A stretch of 43,534 bases of DNA from positions 1 through 43,534 of the forward strand of contig JABGOP010000011.1 of assembly GCA_018645365.1 (NCBI GenBank), written 5' to 3'. Of this stretch, positions 14,289-23,196 are shown piece after piece. The notes beneath the pieces were generated by a model. It did not search any database, was not told where the DNA came from, and saw nothing but the letters and a program-made list of their open reading frames with translations. Position 1 is the stretch's first letter. Every line of letters starts with the position of its first letter. This stretch comes from Candidatus Cloacimonadota bacterium. Its GTDB lineage: Bacteria > Cloacimonadota > Cloacimonadia > Cloacimonadales > TCS61. A program made the position numbers and the translations under genes.

Positions 14289-16085
14289 TTAATCTTGCAT
14301 TGGTTTGAGTGCAGTTGCTTTAATTTTCATATTCTTCAAAATAGTGTTCAAAAGGTTAATCGCTCGAATGATGTATGGACCTTTGTTTAGCATTACGCAA
14401 TCGGCACGTTGAGCCATAATTGTGTCCGTGATTTCTGCTCTAGATGGGATTCCTTTTTTCGCCAAATTTTCCAAAACTTGGGTAGCCCAAACACTTGTAA
14501 TGTGAGCTGATTTGCAAATTGATAAAATCTCTTCTTGGATTCTGCCAATTTTATCCCAACCAACTTCAACAGCGAGATCACCGCGTGCAATCATCACGCC
14601 AATCGGGTAGATTTTCATTGCTTCCAGAATGATTTCTGTTAAATTTTCAAAACCAGATACGGTTTCAATTTTCAAAATAATGCCAATTTGACGTTCTATA
14701 TTTTCAGTTTCTAAAATGCTCAAAAGTTCGCTAACATCCTGCGAACGGTTTACGAACGACATATCGATAACATCACTATTTTGCAGGACGAAAGGTAAAT
14801 TTTCCTTGTCTTTTTCTGATAAACTCGGGAGGTGTAAATCACTTTTCGGGAGGTTAATTCCTTTATCTGCTTTGAGTTTGCCACCTTTTAACGGAACGCG
14901 CGTGATGCGAATTTTCAATTCTTCGGAGGTGAGATTTTCGATGATTCCTTCAATTTCACCATCGTCAAAAAGAATTGGTTCACCGACTTTTACCATCGCG
15001 AAAATTTGCGGTGCAGTACACGAGATATAGGCGGGGTTTTCCACTTCGTTTTCGATTGAAATGGTGGCTCTTCTACCTTCAACTTGTTCTTTTTTGATGA
15101 GCAAAATATCATTTTCTTGTAGAAAAATTGGTTTTCGTTTCTCATCGAGTTCGCCGATAAAAAATTGATGAGAATTGTCTATTTTGATGGGGAATCCAGT
15201 TTCAAAAAAAGTTGTTTTTGTGATTTCACCGATAAATCCAGTTTTATCCATTTTTTTTACTTTAATTTTTCTGATTTTGAAATAAACATCCGTAAAGGTT
15301 AATTCATCATTTTCTTTGATAAAATCTGGATTGTAGTTTTGGAGTGGAATTGAGGGCAATTCAGAGTCATTTGTTTGTTCACCAAAAAATATTTGAATTG
15401 ATTTTATCTCTTTACCCAAAATATTTGTGGAACGCTGTACTTTGATAACCTTTGCATCTTTCGCAATTTTTCCTGTGCGTATTTTAGGACCTCCCAAATC
15501 CATCGAAATTTTACATTTTTTTTGTAAATGTTGCGATGCCATTTTGACATTATCAACCATTTTTTGCCATTCAGTTTTGTCATCGTGCCCGCAATTTATG
15601 CGTGCACAGTTCATTCCGTTTTGAATCAAATTGTGTACAAGTTGATAGTTGTCGGCGGCTTCTGTCGGAAGTGTGACCATAATGCGAGTACGCCGACCTT
15701 TCGAGCGATAGCCCAACAGTGTTTTCGTGTTTTTGTTTTGGAGTCTGCGACTTTTTTTGAAGGAAAGTGAATGTTTTGGAAATGTAATTTTTTCATTCAA
15801 CATGCTTAAAATAATAGCTCGAGTTGTTCGTAAACTTGCCATTATGTGTGCTTCTGATTCACTTAATTTTGAAAGTCCAAAATTGCCCAATCGTTTTTGC
15901 AAATTATTTAGTTTTTTTGTTTTTAGTGCTTGATAATACACAAGATTTTTGGCACTTTCTACATATTTTGGGTGAACTTGCTGGATTTTTTCGCTAAAAT
16001 GTTCTTCACATTCCAAAATAAATTGGATTAATTCTTCAATTTCAGTGAGCAGGACTTTTAATTTATCTTCGCGTGTTAATTTCAT
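14289..16085 (-). CDS. Pyruvate-kinase-like protein with N-terminal extension
   Basis: The 598-residue protein has a helical extension of about 125 residues, then a pyruvate kinase barrel: RIMVTLPTEA, ARINCGHDD (active-site R and N kept, the following Ser replaced by Gly), SMDLGGPKIRTG (D kept), IGIILKIETVSGFENL (catalytic Lys and metal Glu kept), MIARGDLAVEVG (metal Asp kept) and SVWATQVLENL (Thr kept), then PSRAEITD. The B domain between is large (about 190 residues), and the usual C-terminal regulatory domain is absent, so fructose-bisphosphate type control is unlikely. Key residues suggest activity on phosphoenolpyruvate, but it could be a related family with another acceptor. It overlaps the adenosine deaminase stop by 4 bases (ATGA). 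Confidence 0.8.
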   Translation of the reverse strand: MKLTREDKLKVLLTEIEELIQFILECEEHFSEKIQQVHPKYVESAKNLVYYQALKTKKLNNLQKRLGNFGLSKLSESEAHIMASLRTTRAIILSMLNEKITFPKHSLSFKKSRRLQNKNTKTLLGYRSKGRRTRIMVTLPTEAADNYQLVHNLIQNGMNCARINCGHDDKTEWQKMVDNVKMASQHLQKKCKISMDLGGPKIRTGKIAKDAKVIKVQRSTNILGKEIKSIQIFFGEQTNDSELPSIPLQNYNPDFIKENDELTFTDVYFKIRKIKVKKMDKTGFIGEITKTTFFETGFPIKIDNSHQFFIGELDEKRKPIFLQENDILLIKKEQVEGRRATISIENEVENPAYISCTAPQIFAMVKVGEPILFDDGEIEGIIENLTSEELKIRITRVPLKGGKLKADKGINLPKSDLHLPSLSEKDKENLPFVLQNSDVIDMSFVNRSQDVSELLSILETENIERQIGIILKIETVSGFENLTEIILEAMKIYPIGVMIARGDLAVEVGWDKIGRIQEEILSICKSAHITSVWATQVLENLAKKGIPSRAEITDTIMAQRADCVMLNKGPYIIRAINLLNTILKNMKIKATALKPMQD

Positions 16086-17158
16086 ATAATCTCTTCAATG
16101 ATTACTTTATCATTTAGTTCATTTTTCTCTATTTCATCCATTTCGGCGAGAGCATTGTGCAGTAATTCGACCTTTTCGCGGTACGGTAAAAATGCACTTT
16201 TGAAACCGTTGATAATGATATTTTTAATTTCAGTGTAATCTAACTTAAAATTTTTTGTTGCCAGCAGAAATTCATCTGTCAAAGTAGTGCTTGAAATCAG
16301 ACGATTATCAGTATTCAAGGTGACGCGTAAGCCGTAATCCAAATAGAAATGGACGGGATGATCTGCAATGCGTTTCACAGATTTTGTGTGCAAATTACTT
16401 TTGATGCAAATTTCGAGAGGAATGCGATGATCATTCACATAATTGAGTAAATCGCCATCTTCAATGAGGCGTGTTCCGTGTCCGATGCGGTGAGTACTGC
16501 AATAGTGCAAGGCTTCGTGAATGCTTTTGGGGCCGTATGCTTCCCCCGCATGAACAGTTATATTTACATTATTATTTAAGGCGAGATAAAACGCTTCCTT
16601 ATGCTCTTTTGCAGGATGGTTATATTCTGCTCCAGCGAGATCAAATCCAATAACGCCTTTATTTTTGTAGGCAACTGCGAGTTCGGCGAGTTTCAAAGAA
16701 GTTTCTGGTTTCATGTTGCGTATTCCGCAAATTATTACATTTGTTTTGATGTTGAATTTTCGTTCTGCTTTTTTTAATCCTTTCAAAACTGCATCAGAAA
16801 TTACCGTCAGTTTCAAACCATTTTGAGTGTGTAAAATGGGAGAATAACGCACTTCCATGTAGCGAATATTCTCTTTTGCAGCGTCTTCGGCGAGTTCATA
16901 TGCCACTCTAATGAGTGCATCTTTTGTCTGAAGCACGCTCAAAGTTACCGCAAATCCTTTCAAATATTCGTCTAAACTACTGCAATTTTCATCACAACAA
17001 ATTATTTTTTGCAAATCAACTTCATTGTCTGCTGGTAGTGTTATTTTGTTTTTTTGGGCGAGTTCAAGGATGGTTTTGATGCGAAGTGAACCATCAAGGT
17101 GAACATGCAAATCTGTTTTTGGTAGCTTTTCGATAAATTCTCGACTAATTTTTTTCAT
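16082..17158 (-). CDS. add: Adenosine deaminase
   Basis: The start at 17158 (MKKISREF) is preceded by GGAG 7 nt upstream and follows the nitroreductase stop directly; an ATG four codons earlier overlaps that gene and lacks a Shine-Dalgarno. The 358-residue enzyme has the metal site TDLHVHLDGS, then HAGEA, CSTHRIGHGTRL and TLNTDNRLIS. The last is the NTDNR form found in part of the family instead of NTDDP. It converts adenosine (or deoxyadenosine) to inosine in purine salvage. A related substrate such as an adenine nucleoside derivative cannot be excluded. Confidence 0.9.
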   Translation of the reverse strand: MKKISREFIEKLPKTDLHVHLDGSLRIKTILELAQKNKITLPADNEVDLQKIICCDENCSSLDEYLKGFAVTLSVLQTKDALIRVAYELAEDAAKENIRYMEVRYSPILHTQNGLKLTVISDAVLKGLKKAERKFNIKTNVIICGIRNMKPETSLKLAELAVAYKNKGVIGFDLAGAEYNHPAKEHKEAFYLALNNNVNITVHAGEAYGPKSIHEALHYCSTHRIGHGTRLIEDGDLLNYVNDHRIPLEICIKSNLHTKSVKRIADHPVHFYLDYGLRVTLNTDNRLISSTTLTDEFLLATKNFKLDYTEIKNIIINGFKSAFLPYREKVELLHNALAEMDEIEKNELNDKVIIEEII

Positions 17159-17160
17159 AA

Positions 17161-17718
17161 TTAACTCCATTTTTCGTATGAAATGATTTCACTTAATTCT
17201 TTTCTTTTTTTACTTTTAGCAAATGTTTTTACCGCTTTTGCATAAAAACCATCCTTGTTTTTTGGATAGCCAAAGGGGCTGATTGCAACGACTTTCATCT
17301 CCTCTGGAATTGCCAAGTTTTTCTTCACTTTTCCTTCGTTGAAAGCACCGAGCCAACAACTACCGATGCCAAAATTCCAAGCTGTCAACATCATTTGTTG
17401 AAACGCAATCGCAGTGTCAACTAAATAATAATTTTGATTATTCATCATTCCACTTTTGATTGGGCTTGCACACGCCACGATGATGATTGGTGCGTCTTTG
17501 ATGAAAAAATTTACGGTGCCAATAAGTCCACTTTGAAGTGCGAGCTGTTTGCGTTTTTCTTTATTTTTGATGACGATAAAATGCCAACATTGTTTATTTT
17601 GCCACGATGGAGCCAATCTGCCTGCTTCCAAAATTTGTTGTAAAATATCGTTTGAAATTGTTTTATCTTGAAAACTGCGTACGCTTTTACGCGAAAAAAT
17701 TACATCCAAAAAATCCAT
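17161..17718 (-). CDS. Nitroreductase-family flavoprotein
   Basis: The 185-residue protein has the FMN-binding start FSRKSVRSFQDKTIS, AGRLAPSWQNKQCWHFIVI, GIGSCWLGAFNE and AISPFGYPK, all typical of NfsB/FRP-like nitroreductases. These are NAD(P)H-dependent FMN enzymes reducing nitro, quinone or other electron-poor compounds. The true substrate is not shown. Its ATG overlaps the preceding stop codon by one base, and it is followed closely by adenosine deaminase, so it is in one transcript with them. Confidence 0.9.
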   Translation of the reverse strand: MDFLDVIFSRKSVRSFQDKTISNDILQQILEAGRLAPSWQNKQCWHFIVIKNKEKRKQLALQSGLIGTVNFFIKDAPIIIVACASPIKSGMMNNQNYYLVDTAIAFQQMMLTAWNFGIGSCWLGAFNEGKVKKNLAIPEEMKVVAISPFGYPKNKDGFYAKAVKTFAKSKKRKELSEIISYEKWS

Positions 17719-18641
17719 CAGAAAGAAATCCCAAAACCGGCATTAAGCGTGTTGTATTCACTTACGGTATAATCGGTGTAAAATTTTAACAATAAAATAC
17801 TGTAACGAATTCCAGCTGTCATTCGCACCTCATTTTCACCTTCGATTTCAAATTCAACAGTTTTATTGTTTTGAAAGATTGTCCCAATTTCATCAATGTC
17901 ATCGTAAGTGTAATTATATTCGAAAGATACATTTGTTTTGTCGATGCCAACACCGCAATATCCTGTTAGCATCAAAAGTTTTTTACTGACTTGTAAATTT
18001 GCATTAATATTGGTCGATTTGAGAATGTCGCCAACATACAAATTTTGGTAAATTCCTTGAATTGCAATATCGATTGGAAATAGTGAAATGTACTGGTCAA
18101 TGCTGTGTTTCAGACCAACTCCCCAAAAACCAAATTCTCCGAAGTCTTTATCAATTTCTGTTTTTGGAAAGCCTCGAATTAGAAGTTCATTTCCACCAGG
18201 TAAGCCTAAATTAAACTGTGGCATCGCAAATGGAACAGCTGGGATATTCAAACCGTCTGGCATTTGAAGGTCTGTGATTCCTGGATAATTTGATGTAAAT
18301 CTTCCTCCATCTTCACCAAAAATTGTGGCAGTTTCAATTGTTTCTTCTTCATAAAGGTTTTGTCCTAAAAATGAAATATCCGGTCTTTTGGCGATAAAAG
18401 TTTTATCCTCATTCGGGACAAAAGCCATCATTACATTTACATTTAAACCAAAAGTAAACGGTTTCAAAACTTTGGCAGTATGATAAAAACCAGTATTCAT
18501 CGTTGTTCCAAAAGCATTTACCAACGGTTGTACAAATAGTTTGGCATTTTCGCTTTCGAATTGCTCAATCTTATTTTGAATATCAGCAAAAATATTTGAA
18601 ATCGTTAAGATTAACCCTAAAATAATTGTAAGTTTTTTCAT
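17718..18641 (-). CDS. DUF6588-like outer membrane beta-barrel protein
   Basis: This 307-residue protein has a signal peptide (MKKLTIILGLILTISNIFA) and beta-strand-rich body with many Gly and aromatic residues, ending in GFGISF, with the C-terminal Phe expected of outer membrane barrels. Regions NAFGTTMNTGFYHTAKVLKP, GLPGGNELLIRGFP and FWGVGLKHSIDQY are typical of the DUF6588 family. It probably sits in the outer membrane; cargo is unknown. GGGAG lies 6 nt before the ATG and a TTGACA box 55 nt before it. First gene of the minus-strand run ending in the pyruvate-kinase-like gene. Confidence 0.8.
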   Translation of the reverse strand: MKKLTIILGLILTISNIFADIQNKIEQFESENAKLFVQPLVNAFGTTMNTGFYHTAKVLKPFTFGLNVNVMMAFVPNEDKTFIAKRPDISFLGQNLYEEETIETATIFGEDGGRFTSNYPGITDLQMPDGLNIPAVPFAMPQFNLGLPGGNELLIRGFPKTEIDKDFGEFGFWGVGLKHSIDQYISLFPIDIAIQGIYQNLYVGDILKSTNINANLQVSKKLLMLTGYCGVGIDKTNVSFEYNYTYDDIDEIGTIFQNNKTVEFEIEGENEVRMTAGIRYSILLLKFYTDYTVSEYNTLNAGFGISF

Positions 18642-18667
18642 TTAATTCTCCCTTTTCAACTCTGTGA

Positions 18668-18696
18668 AACTGAAAAAAAATAGATAATTATGTCAA
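18668..18696 (-). promoter_or_regulatory. Promoter of the outer membrane protein operon
   Basis: TTGACA (18691-18696) starts 55 nt before the ATG at 18641, followed by a run of eight T and then CAG near the -10 distance. Confidence 0.55.
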
Positions 18697-18712
18697 TAAA
18701 AAACAAAATTAC

Positions 18713-18745
18713 TTTACAAAAAAGAGGTTAAAATTTGAATGAAGA
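18713..18745 (+). promoter_or_regulatory. Weak promoter of coaBC
   Basis: TTTACA at 18713-18718, one base off TTGACA, starts 56 nt before the ATG at 18769. AATTTG lies downstream. It diverges from the outer membrane protein promoter. Confidence 0.4.
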
Positions 18746-18768
18746 CCATATTTTTGGGAGATAGGGAA

Positions 18769-19935
18769 ATGTTAAAAAATAAAAAGATTTTGTTAGGAAT
18801 TACGGGCGGTATTGCAGCTTACAAAGCCGTTGATTTGGCAAGTAAATTGGTGAAAGAAGGTGCAATTGTCAAAACTATCATGACCAAAAATGCGTGCGAA
18901 TTTATTTCACCGATAACCGTAAAATCGATTACACACCAAAGTGTATCGACCAAAATGTTCGATGCAGAAGCACAAATTGAACACATTTCATTGGCAGATT
19001 GGGCGGATATTGTGATAATTGCACCAGCAACTGCGAATATTATTGGAAAAACTGCAAATGGCATTGCCGATGATTTGTTATCCACCACGATTATGGCTTC
19101 CACAGGACCTATTTTATTCGTTCCAGCAATGAATGTCCATATGTTTGAAAATGTGATAGTTCAAAAAAATATCGCAAATTTAACGAATTCAGGTTACTAT
19201 TTTATGGAACCCGAAATTGGAAAACTTGCGTGTGGTTACGAAGGAAAAGGGCGTTTCCCAAAAGTTACGGAAATAATTTATTATATCAAAACGCATTTGA
19301 ATTATCCACGTAATTTTGTGGGTGAAAAAGTTTTAGTTACAGCTGGTGCTAACCGTGAAAAATTAGATCCGATGCGGTTTTTGACAAATCATTCTTCTGG
19401 AAAAATGGGGCTTTCAATTGCACGAGCTGCTGCAATTCGGGGGGCAGATGTGACGCTAATTTACGGAAATGTTGTCGCAGAAATTCCGTCGTATTTAGGC
19501 AAAGCTATTTTTGCTGAGAGTGCTGTTGAAATGGATAAAATGGTGAATTTAAAATTTTCAGAAAATAAAACAATCATAATGGTAGCTGCAGTTAGTGATT
19601 ATACTCCGGCAAAAGCTGAAACACAAAAAATCAAGAAAAACGGTAATTTAAATTTGAAATTGATTCGGACAAAAGATATTTTAGCGGAACTTGGCAAACA
19701 GAAAAAAGCAGATCAAGTTTTGGTTGGTTTTGCGGCAGAATCGGAAAATATTGTTGCCAACGCACGCAAAAAGTTAAAGATAAAAAATCTCGATTTTATC
19801 GTGGCAAACAATCTTGCTGTTGCAGGAAAAAATGAAACAAATGTTACATTAATTGATTCCCAAAATGAACAAAAAATTAACGGTTGTAAATTTGAAGTAG
19901 CACACAAAATTTTGGATAAAATATTTTCAAAATAA
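18769..19935 (+). CDS. coaBC: CoaBC: PPC synthetase / PPCDC bifunctional enzyme
   Basis: Start at 18769 (MLKNKKILLGITGG) agrees with the family, with GGGAG 8 nt upstream; an ATG ten codons earlier is less likely. The N-terminal half is the flavin decarboxylase CoaC: ITGGIAAYKAVDLASKL, the active-site His in QIEHISLADWAD, APATANIIGK, FVPAMNVHM and the Cys in LACGYEGKGR. The C-terminal half is CoaB: LVTAGANREKLDPMRFLTN, SSGKMG, AAVSDYTP and the Lys-rich IKKNGNLNLKLIRTKDIL. Together they join cysteine to 4'-phosphopantothenate and decarboxylate it, two steps of coenzyme A synthesis. It leads a long plus-strand run. Confidence 0.95.
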   Translation: MLKNKKILLGITGGIAAYKAVDLASKLVKEGAIVKTIMTKNACEFISPITVKSITHQSVSTKMFDAEAQIEHISLADWADIVIIAPATANIIGKTANGIADDLLSTTIMASTGPILFVPAMNVHMFENVIVQKNIANLTNSGYYFMEPEIGKLACGYEGKGRFPKVTEIIYYIKTHLNYPRNFVGEKVLVTAGANREKLDPMRFLTNHSSGKMGLSIARAAAIRGADVTLIYGNVVAEIPSYLGKAIFAESAVEMDKMVNLKFSENKTIIMVAAVSDYTPAKAETQKIKKNGNLNLKLIRTKDILAELGKQKKADQVLVGFAAESENIVANARKKLKIKNLDFIVANNLAVAGKNETNVTLIDSQNEQKINGCKFEVAHKILDKIFSK

Positions 19936-20693
19936 TGGGCAAAATAATGATGAATAAAGCGATTATAATAACAGGTGCAAACGGAAATATTGGGTCATTT
20001 TTTGCCAAAAGATACTTTAAAAAAGACGATAAATTAATTTTGTGTATTCACGAAAATTCGGACAGAATTGCGAATATTTTAGATAATGAAAATGTACGAA
20101 TTATCAAAACAAATTTAGTTGATTTATCCAATTTTCAAACGCAATTGAACGAAATTTTAACAGAAACAAATTGGCACCTCGACCGCATGATTCACACTAC
20201 CACAATTCGCAGTCACGATTTCAAGCCGCTCGCCGAAACGGATGCGAAGCTTTGGGAGAATATTATTAGGGTAAATGTGATGGGTACTTTCAACATTTTG
20301 AAGACGCTCATTCCCGTTTTTCGGAAAAATGGTGCTGGGAAAATTGTTCTTTTTGGTTCGAATGTAACACGCATTGGATTGCCATTTGGGTCTGCTTACT
20401 CCGCGTCAAAAGCGGCTTTAGCGAATATCACGCGTACAGTAGCCGCCGAAGAAGCACAAAATAATATTATTGTGAATATCATTTCGCCAGGTCCGGTGAA
20501 AATCGATGACAGTCATTTTTCGGAAAGTTATCGGAAATTTCGGGAAGAGTATTATCGCAAAAATTTACGCGAAATTCCATTGCAAAGGTGTGCTTCTTTT
20601 GAAGATCTTTTTGGACTTTGCAATTTTTTGTTGTCAGCAGAAAATTCTTACATAACTGGTGAAGAATTTTTTGTAACCGGTGGCAAAGTTTAA
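19935..20693 (+). CDS. Short-chain dehydrogenase/reductase
   Basis: The 252-residue protein is a classical SDR: cofactor loop TGANGNIG near residue 14, NVMGTFN, GKIVLFGSN, the active-site YSASK near residue 155, then IIVNIISPGPV, and a C-terminal GEEFFVTGG as in FabG-like enzymes. The start overlaps the coaBC stop by one base; two ATG codons five and six positions in are also possible. The substrate is unknown. The Tyr and Lys of the triad are present, so an NAD(P)-dependent oxidoreductase is expected. The place between coaBC and queA does not point to a pathway. Confidence 0.85.
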   Translation: MGKIMMNKAIIITGANGNIGSFFAKRYFKKDDKLILCIHENSDRIANILDNENVRIIKTNLVDLSNFQTQLNEILTETNWHLDRMIHTTTIRSHDFKPLAETDAKLWENIIRVNVMGTFNILKTLIPVFRKNGAGKIVLFGSNVTRIGLPFGSAYSASKAALANITRTVAAEEAQNNIIVNIISPGPVKIDDSHFSESYRKFREEYYRKNLREIPLQRCASFEDLFGLCNFLLSAENSYITGEEFFVTGGKV

Positions 20694-20704
20694 GCATAAT
20701 TTTA

Positions 20705-21436
20705 ATGAAAAAAATATTATTTTTATTGTTTTTAAGTATGAAACTTTTTGCTTTTCAAGTTGGCGAAGAACTAACTTTTGACCTCAATTATGGAATCATA
20801 AATGCAGGTCAATCGACCATTAAAATATCGGAAACGGTTTATCGTGATTCGATAAAATGTCTGCAGATTGTATCCGAATCACGCACGAATAATTTTTTCG
20901 ATAAAATTTTTAAAGTACGCGATAAAATTGAATCAATTTGGGATTTAGAAAATTTTTCATACAAATTTTCCAAAAATCTAAAAGAGGGTAAATATCGTCA
21001 ACGCCGTATCCATTTTTATTATCCCGCACAAAAGTTTAGTTTATATCTAAAAAAAGACAAAAAAGCAACAAAATTTACTGAAACAAAAATTCCAATTTTT
21101 GGAAAAACACATGATATGCTGAGTGGTTTTTATTGGATGCGATTGCAGAGATTAATCGTTGGAGATACAGTGTTTACTAATGTTACAGTAGATGGCAAAA
21201 ATTATGATGCGGGAATAAAAGTTTTACGAAAAGAGAAAATTCAGAGTATTTTTGGGCAGACAGAATGTCTGGTGTTAGAACCAATTTTGAAGGGTGATTC
21301 TATTTTCAAACAGTCTGGCAAAATGTTAATTTGGGTCACAAATGATGATAATAAAATCCCATTAAAAATTGAAAGTAAAATTATTTTCGGTCATTTCCGT
21401 GCGACATTGAAAAAGGTGAAAAATGCGTTTAACTAA
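20705..21436 (+). CDS. DUF3108 exported protein
   Basis: The 243-residue protein has a short signal peptide (MKKILFLLFLSMKLFAF) and a beta-rich body beginning VGEELTFDLNYGIINAGQST, the hallmark of DUF3108, with YRQRRIHFYYP, DMLSGFYWMR and KMLIWVTNDDNKIPLKIESK. These proteins are predicted periplasmic or envelope beta-barrel-like proteins resembling lipoprotein-carrier folds; their role is not established. The last 14 bases overlap the start of queA. Confidence 0.85.
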   Translation: MKKILFLLFLSMKLFAFQVGEELTFDLNYGIINAGQSTIKISETVYRDSIKCLQIVSESRTNNFFDKIFKVRDKIESIWDLENFSYKFSKNLKEGKYRQRRIHFYYPAQKFSLYLKKDKKATKFTETKIPIFGKTHDMLSGFYWMRLQRLIVGDTVFTNVTVDGKNYDAGIKVLRKEKIQSIFGQTECLVLEPILKGDSIFKQSGKMLIWVTNDDNKIPLKIESKIIFGHFRATLKKVKNAFN

Positions 21437-22454
21437 ACGAAGTAGTTATTTTTATGATTTGCCAACTGAGCTTATTGCACAAGAACCAAAAAATCAGCGT
21501 TCTGAATCCAGATTAATGCATTTAAATAGGGAAAATGGCGAACTTTCTCATCAGAAATTTAGCAAAGTTATTGATTTTTTAAAACCAACAGATATTCTCG
21601 TTTTAAACAAAACTAAAGTAATTCCAGCTCGTCTTTTTGGTAAGAAACGAACAGGTGCAAAAGTGGAGATATTTCTATTAAACCAGCGTTCAAATTCTAC
21701 TTGGGAATGCCTTGTGAAACCAGGTAGAAAATTAAAAATAGGTGTAGAAATTATTTTTTCAGAAAATTTTAAAGGAAAAATAATTGCATTTGCTGATGAA
21801 GGTGCAAGGATTATAAATTTTTTTTGGCAAGGTGATTTTTGGGAAAATATTGAAAATTTGGGTAAAGTGCCGTTACCACCCTATATCAAACGCGAATCTA
21901 CAGAAAAAGATAAGCAAGCATATCAAACTGTTTATGCGAAAGACCGTGGTTCAGTTGCTGCTCCCACTGCTGGTTTGCATTTTACAGATGAATTAATTAA
22001 TGAAATTAAAGCAAAAGGTGTGCAGATAGCAGAAGTTTTGTTGCATGTTGGATTAGGAACATTTCGGCCTGTGAAAACAGATGATATTTTGGAACATAAA
22101 ATGCATCGCGAATTATGCACGATTTCCCCAGAAACTGCGAAAAAAATTAATTTGGCAAAACAAAATAGACAAAGAATAATTGCGGTAGGAACTACTACTA
22201 CAAGGACATTAGAGAGTTTTGCGGAGAATGGAAAACTAAAATATGGCTCGCACTGGACAGAAATATTTATTTATCCTGGCAAAAAAATAGAAATGATTGA
22301 TGGTCTGATAACAAATTTTCATATGCCAGAATCTACTTTGATGATGCTTGTCTCTGCTTTTGCAGGCTATGAAAATATTATGAATGCATACAAAATCGCA
22401 GTTGCCGAAAAATATCGTTTTTTTAGTTACGGTGATTCAATGCTGATTTTATAG
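21423..22454 (+). CDS. queA: tRNA preQ1(34) S-adenosylmethionine ribosyltransferase-isomerase
   Basis: The 343-residue protein matches QueA from end to end: YFYDLPTELIAQEPKNQR, DILVLNKTKVIPARLFG, VPLPPYIKR, GSVAAPTAGLHFTDEL, EVLLHVGLGTFRPVK, VGTTTTRTLES and LITNFHMPESTLMMLVSAFA. It transfers and isomerises the ribosyl part of SAM onto preQ1 in tRNA to give epoxyqueuosine. AAGGTG lies 4 nt before the ATG. queC is 2.2 kb downstream in the same run, so part of the queuosine pathway is grouped here; queD, queE, queF and tgt are not seen. Confidence 0.96.
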   Translation: MRLTKRSSYFYDLPTELIAQEPKNQRSESRLMHLNRENGELSHQKFSKVIDFLKPTDILVLNKTKVIPARLFGKKRTGAKVEIFLLNQRSNSTWECLVKPGRKLKIGVEIIFSENFKGKIIAFADEGARIINFFWQGDFWENIENLGKVPLPPYIKRESTEKDKQAYQTVYAKDRGSVAAPTAGLHFTDELINEIKAKGVQIAEVLLHVGLGTFRPVKTDDILEHKMHRELCTISPETAKKINLAKQNRQRIIAVGTTTTRTLESFAENGKLKYGSHWTEIFIYPGKKIEMIDGLITNFHMPESTLMMLVSAFAGYENIMNAYKIAVAEKYRFFSYGDSMLIL

Positions 22455-22461
22455 GAATTAT

Positions 22462-23196
22462 ATGGAAAAGTTTACACACAAATTATTTGATGAAATTATT
22501 GAGCTAAAAAGTATAAATAGCACCTCAAAATTCGCTGAAAAATTAATCAAAAACAAAGAAATAAACGGCAATTTTTTGGTGATTTCAGAAACACAAACTG
22601 CCGGTAAAGGGCGTAATAAAAACAGTTGGTTTTCACCAGAAGGTGGTATCTGGATGACCGCTGCACTTTACAGTTTGCCATCTGAAATGGGATTGACAAT
22701 ATTTATGGGAAACTGCATTCATCGAGCAATTAGCGAGTTATTCCCTAAATTGAAATTACAGATAAAATGGCCGAACGATATTTTTTTGGAAAACGAAAAA
22801 TTGTGTGGCATATTATCATCGCAAATGAGCTATTTTAACTATCATTTAATTGGCATTGGCATTAATACAAATGTAGAAAAATTTGCAGAAAATTTGAATG
22901 CCATTTCTTTGAAAAATGTAGTTGAGAAAAAAGTGCAAAATAACCTAATAATCGAAAAAATATTTGAGATATTTACAGAAGATTTCCCATTTTTTATCGA
23001 GAATGGAATTGATGTAAAATACTTTCAAAAATTTGATTATCTTAAAGGCAAAAAGGTAGTTTTGGATACAGATTTTGACAGATTTGAAGGTGTTGTAAAA
23101 GGCATCAACAAGACAGGTGCTATCTTATTAAAATTAAAATCAGGCATGATTCAGCCATTTTATGCGGGCTCAATTTTGACAGAAAATGAAATATAA
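22462..23196 (+). CDS. birA: Biotin-protein ligase (catalytic type)
   Basis: This 244-residue enzyme has SINSTSKFAEKL, the biotinyl-AMP loop QTAGKGRNKNSWFSPEGG (family GRGRxGR), KWPNDIFLENEKLCGIL and GIGINTN, and a C-terminal SH3-like end (GVVKGINKTGAILLKLKSG). The DNA-binding N-terminal domain of E. coli BirA is absent, so it should only attach biotin to carrier proteins and not repress genes. AGGA precedes the ATG. Its last bases overlap the next gene by 11. Confidence 0.93.
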   Translation: MEKFTHKLFDEIIELKSINSTSKFAEKLIKNKEINGNFLVISETQTAGKGRNKNSWFSPEGGIWMTAALYSLPSEMGLTIFMGNCIHRAISELFPKLKLQIKWPNDIFLENEKLCGILSSQMSYFNYHLIGIGINTNVEKFAENLNAISLKNVVEKKVQNNLIIEKIFEIFTEDFPFFIENGIDVKYFQKFDYLKGKKVVLDTDFDRFEGVVKGINKTGAILLKLKSGMIQPFYAGSILTENEI

